Shown: piece by piece, positions 59,842 through 64,000 of the stretch
Numbering within the stretch: position 1 is the first letter of the stretch
How the letters are laid out: every line of letters begins with the position of its first letter
DNA from: QWHO01 sp039809865
Lineage (GTDB): Bacteria > Vulcanimicrobiota > Xenobia > Xenobiales > QWHO01
Reading direction: 5' to 3'
NCBI GenBank assembly: GCA_039809865.1
Contig: JBDHVW010000006.1
Span: 1-64,000 of the forward strand
DNA: 64,000 nucleotides
Made by a program: the position numbers and the translations under genes
The notes under the pieces: model-generated
What the model was told of the DNA's origin: nothing
The model's input: the letters and a program-made list of their open reading frames with translations, nothing else
The model's database searches: none

Positions 59842-61644
59842 ATGCGACTGTTGCTCAGTTTTCTTTTGCTTTTACTGCTCTCCAACGCCTCCCATGCCCA
59901 GGATACGGACGCTGACGGCCTTCCCGACACCTGGGAAACGAACGGTGTCTCCGTGAACGGGGTTTTTCTGGATCTGCCTCGGATGGGCGCTGACCCACTC
60001 CACCGCGACCTCTTCGTGGAGGTGGACTGGATGGTCGCCCCCACGCATAGCCACGAGCCCAAGCCGGAGGCGCTGCGGAAAGTCATACAGGCCTTCGACC
60101 GGAGCCCCGTCCAGAACCCGGACGGGACGACCGGCGTGCACCTGCACGTCGACGCCGGACCCGACTCGGTGATGAACCCCGTCACCGGCGAGCGCTGGGG
60201 AGAGCTCAGCGGGGGCGAGGCTCTCGAGCATCAGGATAACCTGGGCACCATCGTCGACGCCGAGGACGAGGACGACGACTACTCATGGGAGGACGAAGCC
60301 GCCATCAAGGCCGCTCACTTTCGTCCCGAGCGGGTGGCCGCGTTTCGCTACTGCGTCTTCGCCCACAACCTGGCGCCCGAGGACAACGGCACCAGCGGGC
60401 TGGCGTCCGGCCTGCCCGGCACCGATTTTCTGGTCACCCTGGGCGAGTGGAGCGATCAGGTCGGAACGGTGATGGAGCAGGCGGGCACGTTCATGCACGA
60501 GTTCGGACATACCATCGGGCTGCGTCACGGCGGCATCGACCACATCAACAACAAGCCCAACTACCTCAGCGTGATGAACTACTTCTTCCAGACCGCCGGG
60601 CTCTTCGACCCCGACGACCTGGGACGGCTCGACTTCAGCCGCCAGGCTCTTCCCACGCTCGACGAGCACCACCTGAGCGAGCCCGCGGGGATTTCTCCGG
60701 CCGGCCTCTACGCCGCGTTCTCGAGCTTCCTCCGCTTCATGGAGGACAACCTCGAGATCGGACCGATCCAGGCCGCGATCGACTGGAACCAGAACGGCGT
60801 GGCCAACGAGCCGGATGTGGCGGCGGACATCAACGACGACGAGCAGCTGACCAATCTGGAGAGTTTTGACGACTGGTCGGCCGTGGTCTACGCCACCGGG
60901 CCGATCGGGCAGGCGGATCCGGGGCCGCAGCCCGTTCCGGCGCCGGTCCCCGTGGACGAGCTCGACGAGCGGACGGATGACTCTCAGCCTCGCACCTTCG
61001 AGGTCGCGGTGCGAGCAGGCGACGACAGCGCCGCCGAGCCCGGCCAATCGATCGCCTACGAGGTGACCGTGAACAACCACGGCAGCGAGGCGGACACCTA
61101 TCGCATCGAGTACAGCTCGACGCAGGGTTGGGGCGACTTCACGGGCCTGCCCGCGACGCTCTCGCTGGGCCCGAACCAGGCGCAGGCGCTCGTGCTGACG
61201 GTGCGCGTGCCCTCCGGGGTGGCCGCGGGTACGGAGGACGAGACGGTCGTCACGGCACGCTCCGAGACGCATGAGGCCATCGTGGACCAGGCGGTCATCC
61301 GCACCACCGTAACCGCGGTCGCGGCGCCTTCGGTGGCGGGCACCGGGACCGACGGAGGGGGTTGCTTCGTCGCGACGGCGGCCTATGGATCGTATCTCGA
61401 TCCGCACGTGGTGACGCTGCGCCACTTCCGTGACGGGGTGCTCGAGCGGAGCGCCCCCGGACGGGCCTTCGTGCGCGGCTACTATCGCGTCTCGCCGTCT
61501 GTGGCGGCGGTCATCGCGCAATCATCGGTCTTGCGCGGGATGACCGTGCTGGCGCTGACACCGGTCGTGCTGGCGCTGGAACACCCGTTGTTGCTGGGGC
61601 TGCTCCTGCTCGCAGCCCTGGTCAGGGCACGGAAACGCCGTTGA
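59842..61644 (+). CDS. Secreted metzincin-type metalloprotease with CFI-box C-terminus
   Basis: 600 residues from ATG 59842 (GTG 59830 also possible), which opens a signal peptide (LLLSFLLLLLLSNASHA). The catalytic motif is H219-E-F-G-H223-TIGLR-H229, the HExxHxxGxxH set of metzincins. A C-terminal beta domain (about 385-485, SQPRTFEVAVRAGDDSAAEPGQSIAYEVTVNN) is CARDB-like. The end carries the CFI-box-CTERM pattern from about 506: GGGCFVATAAYGSYLDPHVVTLRHFRD with a following hydrophobic helix and RARKRR, which marks anchored or processed surface proteins. It probably acts on the cell surface. The repeat exoprotein gene is convergent (23-bp overlap). Confidence 0.85.
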   Translation: MRLLLSFLLLLLLSNASHAQDTDADGLPDTWETNGVSVNGVFLDLPRMGADPLHRDLFVEVDWMVAPTHSHEPKPEALRKVIQAFDRSPVQNPDGTTGVHLHVDAGPDSVMNPVTGERWGELSGGEALEHQDNLGTIVDAEDEDDDYSWEDEAAIKAAHFRPERVAAFRYCVFAHNLAPEDNGTSGLASGLPGTDFLVTLGEWSDQVGTVMEQAGTFMHEFGHTIGLRHGGIDHINNKPNYLSVMNYFFQTAGLFDPDDLGRLDFSRQALPTLDEHHLSEPAGISPAGLYAAFSSFLRFMEDNLEIGPIQAAIDWNQNGVANEPDVAADINDDEQLTNLESFDDWSAVVYATGPIGQADPGPQPVPAPVPVDELDERTDDSQPRTFEVAVRAGDDSAAEPGQSIAYEVTVNNHGSEADTYRIEYSSTQGWGDFTGLPATLSLGPNQAQALVLTVRVPSGVAAGTEDETVVTARSETHEAIVDQAVIRTTVTAVAAPSVAGTGTDGGGCFVATAAYGSYLDPHVVTLRHFRDGVLERSAPGRAFVRGYYRVSPSVAAVIAQSSVLRGMTVLALTPVVLALEHPLLLGLLLLAALVRARKRR

Positions 61645-64000
61645 ACAGGACGCTGCCCGGGGGGGGCGGCGTCAGGACGATCAGGGTGTTCGTCGGGCTC
61701 ACGGTCCCATCGATGCGCACGCTCACGCCGCCCGACTGACCGCCGGCCAGCACGCTCAGAGACGCGTTCGTGACGAACACCTCCAGCGCGTTGGCGACTC
61801 CGATGGTCGAGCCGGCCCGGATGACCGAGTTGGCGCCGGCGGTGAGGTCGGAGCCCGCGTCCGAGCCCTGCTCGACCACCGCGACCGAGGCGTCGACCGT
61901 GGCGGCGCCAGTGGCCATGACCTGATCCAGGCGGATAGAGCCTCCAGTGGCGGTCAGATTGACGTCGCCGAAAGCCGACACGCCGCGGGCGACCAGCGTT
62001 CCGCCCGCCGAGGTCAGGTTGACGGACCCGCTGGTGGTGTTGGCCTGCAGCACGTCCAGGCCGCCGCTCAGGTCGGAAATGGTCAGGCTGCCGGCCCCCG
62101 AGAGGTTGGCCGTCAGAGTGGCCACGTCCGTCTCCAGCGCCACCGGGCCTCCGGCCGTCAGGACCAGCGCGCCGGCCACGACATCCGCGGCGGGATCGCT
62201 GCCCTGCTGGGCAAGGGCCCCGGCCGCGTTGAGCGTCACGGTGTTACCCGGAGCGCTCGCGATTCCGACGGCCACGTTGCCCGACCCGGTGGTCGTGAGC
62301 GTGATGGGACCCGAGCCGTGGGTATCGGCCGAAGCCACCGACAGGGGACCGTTCTTGGCCACCACGCGGATGCGTCCGCCGGTCGTCTCGAGACCGGCGA
62401 CGTTCAATCCGCCTCCCGCGTCCTGCAGGTTGATGGCGCCGGCGTTGGTCACCTTCGTCACGCCCAGGTCGGTCGCATCGGTTTCCAGTTGGGCGGCCGA
62501 GCCGATGCCGGTTCCGGCGCTCAGGACCAGCTTGGAGGCGGTCAGGTCGGCCCCGGTATCGTCACCCAGCTCTTCGAGGGAGCCAGCCGCCACCACCGTC
62601 AGCTTCTGACCGACGCCGCTCACGCTAACGTTGCCCACCAGGACGTCCCCGGAGGTCACGGTCTTGAGCGTGCTGCTGGTGGGAGCCGTCAGCGCCGTGA
62701 CTTCCAACGTGCCGTTCTCGGCCACCAGGCTGATGGCGCCGTCGTGAGCGCTCAGAGCGCTCGCCTGGACGCCGCCCGACAGGTCGCGCAGGTCGACGTC
62801 GCCCGCGCTGGTGGCCCGGGCCGTCAGCGTGACCGCGTCGATCTCCGCCTTGACCTGACCGGTGCCGATGAGGCTCATGGTGCTGCCCACGAAGTCGGCG
62901 GCCGCATCGTGGGAGATCTCCACGATCGAGCCTTTGCTGTTGACCGTCACCGTGTTGCCGACCGCCGTGGCCGCGCCCACGCGCAGGTTGCCCTGGGTCG
63001 TCTTCAGGGTGAGGTTGCCGTTGCCGCCCGCGGTCGCGAGCGCCACGTTCATCCCGCCCGGTGCGGCGCCCGTCAGGGTGATGCTGCCGTCGAAAGTCGT
63101 CACGGCGTTGTAGAGAATCGGCGTGGCGCAGGTCGAGGACAGCGTGACGGCGCCCACTCCGGTGACCTGGGCGGTGAGGCCGCCGGGGGCATCCCATTCG
63201 AGCGCGTTGCCGGGGCCGATGGCTCCGGCCGCGACCAGCGCGATGGCCGTGCCCTTGAGGTCGGCATCGGGATCCGAGCCCAGCTCCTGGATGGCGCCGG
63301 CCGAGTTGAGCTGTACGTTGTTCCCGTGAACGTCGCGGACGTTCAGGTTGCCCGAGGTCTGCGTCACCAGCGTGACATCGCCCGTGGAGGCGTCCAGAGC
63401 GTCGACGTTGAGCCCCCCGCTCACGTCCGTGAGCACGATGTTCCCGCTGTCTGCGGTCGCGCTTTGCAGAGTGACCGCGTCGAGTTGGAGGTTGGTCCCT
63501 TCGAAGGACGTCAGGGTCACGGTCGTGGCCGTCACATCGGCCGTCGCGTCGGCCCCGAGCTCGAGGATCTCGCTGGTCGAGGTGACGACGACCGTCTGCC
63601 CGGTGGCGTTGCCCACCCGCACGTCGCCGCCCACGAGGGTCTGCAGAACGACGGTGCCAGACCCGGTCGCCGAGGTGACCGACAGATCGCCCAGTTGCGT
63701 GGCCAGCGTCATACTGCCGTTCGCCGTGGTAGCGCTGGTCACGCTCAGCCCGCCGCCCTGGTCGATCACGCTGATGTCGCCCGTCCCGGTGACCGACGCG
63801 GTCAGGGTTCCGACGTCCAGCAACAGGTTGATGCCCGTGCCCGCGGTCAGCACGGCCGAGCCCGACTCGATGCGCGGGGTTCCTCCGGTGGGGCCAAACA
63901 GGATGGCGCCATCGGCCTGCACCGTCACCAGATCGCCCAGGGCATTGACGTTGTCGACGATGACATCGCTCCCGATCGAGCGCAGGTTGATGTTCTTGCC
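61622..64000 (-). CDS. C-terminal part of a giant beta-helix exoprotein (filamentous-haemagglutinin-like), 5' end outside window
   Basis: The minus frame is open from the right edge to TGA 61622, about 790 residues with no internal stop. It is built from degenerate ~95-residue units seen about 7-8 times. Typical units start with a turn like AAGALAQQGSDPAADVVAGA, continue with LVLTAGGPVALETDVATLTA and DLSGGLDV strands, then a GNVAVGIAS or VVVGNATG segment. Such Gly/Ala/Thr/Val-rich parallel-strand repeats fit a right-handed beta-helix of secreted adhesins. The C-terminal end is short (GTVSPTNTLIVLTPPPPGS) and lacks a beta-barrel translocator, so secretion by another route is likely. Confidence 0.8.
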   Translation of the reverse strand, partial: GKNINLRSIGSDVIVDNVNALGDLVTVQADGAILFGPTGGTPRIESGSAVLTAGTGINLLLDVGTLTASVTGTGDISVIDQGGGLSVTSATTANGSMTLATQLGDLSVTSATGSGTVVLQTLVGGDVRVGNATGQTVVVTSTSEILELGADATADVTATTVTLTSFEGTNLQLDAVTLQSATADSGNIVLTDVSGGLNVDALDASTGDVTLVTQTSGNLNVRDVHGNNVQLNSAGAIQELGSDPDADLKGTAIALVAAGAIGPGNALEWDAPGGLTAQVTGVGAVTLSSTCATPILYNAVTTFDGSITLTGAAPGGMNVALATAGGNGNLTLKTTQGNLRVGAATAVGNTVTVNSKGSIVEISHDAAADFVGSTMSLIGTGQVKAEIDAVTLTARATSAGDVDLRDLSGGVQASALSAHDGAISLVAENGTLEVTALTAPTSSTLKTVTSGDVLVGNVSVSGVGQKLTVVAAGSLEELGDDTGADLTASKLVLSAGTGIGSAAQLETDATDLGVTKVTNAGAINLQDAGGGLNVAGLETTGGRIRVVAKNGPLSVASADTHGSGPITLTTTGSGNVAVGIASAPGNTVTLNAAGALAQQGSDPAADVVAGALVLTAGGPVALETDVATLTANLSGAGSLTISDLSGGLDVLQANTTSGSVNLTSAGGTLVARGVSAFGDVNLTATGGSIRLDQVMATGAATVDASVAVVEQGSDAGSDLTAGANSVIRAGSTIGVANALEVFVTNASLSVLAGGQSGGVSVRIDGTVSPTNTLIVLTPPPPGSVLFNGVSVP

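Overview
The window is GC-rich (I estimate roughly two thirds G+C, not counted) and densely coded on both strands. It looks like a chromosome segment of an uncultivated diderm bacterium. Evidence for an outer membrane and periplasm: lipoproteins with lipoboxes, a MacA-type membrane-fusion protein, a lytic transglycosylase, a type IV pilin-like protein and a filamentous-haemagglutinin-like exoprotein. TGA is an ordinary stop in most genes, so the code looks standard. The phylum cannot be fixed from sequence alone. The mix of MoeA-PBP fusion, transporter-HEAT-cNMP fusion, CFI-box protein and many unrecognised proteins with short odd N-termini would suit an under-described lineage (for example Vulcanimicrobiota/Eremiobacterota or relatives of Cyanobacteriota). 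That is a guess.

Layout. 1-9.5 kb: a partial Ser/Lys-rich protein, a lethal-factor-like zinc peptidase, a DUF4336 protein, an acidic small protein with a terminator, a duplicated membrane protein, a secreted propeller-like protein with a DUF523 gene, and a lipoprotein/MacA-like/MacB-permease operon without an ATPase. 9.5-16.3 kb: a 1353-residue TPM-like coiled-coil protein, an ArsR/SRPBCC pair behind an operator-rich promoter, a small gene with an in-frame TGA, and an operon of an unknown protein with an M90-like peptidase. 16.4-30.6 kb: an orphan PTS EIIC, a lytic transglycosylase lipoprotein, YraN, a transporter-HEAT-cNMP fusion coupled to a degenerate phosphatase-like protein, a PF10005 metallopeptidase pair, YqeY, a pseudokinase and a sodium/solute symporter. 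30.6-33 kb: a subtilase between two different tandem-repeat arrays, then a cupin.

33-45 kb: an MFS exporter, a frameshifted ankyrin protein, the circularly permuted ATP-grasp/alpha-E/transglutaminase/cupin operon, a coiled-coil protein, a PhoR/PhoB-type two-component system, a pilin-like protein and two more unknowns. 45-57 kb: a WbpD/WbbJ-type acetyltransferase, a membrane spermidine-synthase-like protein, an MBL-fold hydrolase, a DUF1624 membrane acyltransferase, an operon running N-formylglutamate amidohydrolase, XRE regulator, GatB, MoeA-PBP, MoaC, small coil, and a MoxR-DUF58 pair. 57-64 kb: an 893-residue unknown, a CFI-box metalloprotease and the C-terminal part of a giant beta-repeat exoprotein.

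Gene ends are packed tightly. Co-directional genes commonly overlap by 4 nt (GTGA, ATGA or TTGA), and several convergent pairs share one tetranucleotide (CTAG) as stop codons on both strands. Five predicted peptidases lie within 64 kb. Three enzyme-like proteins (kinase, phosphatase, MoeA) have lost catalytic motifs. No rRNA, tRNA, CRISPR array, insertion sequence or prophage was seen.
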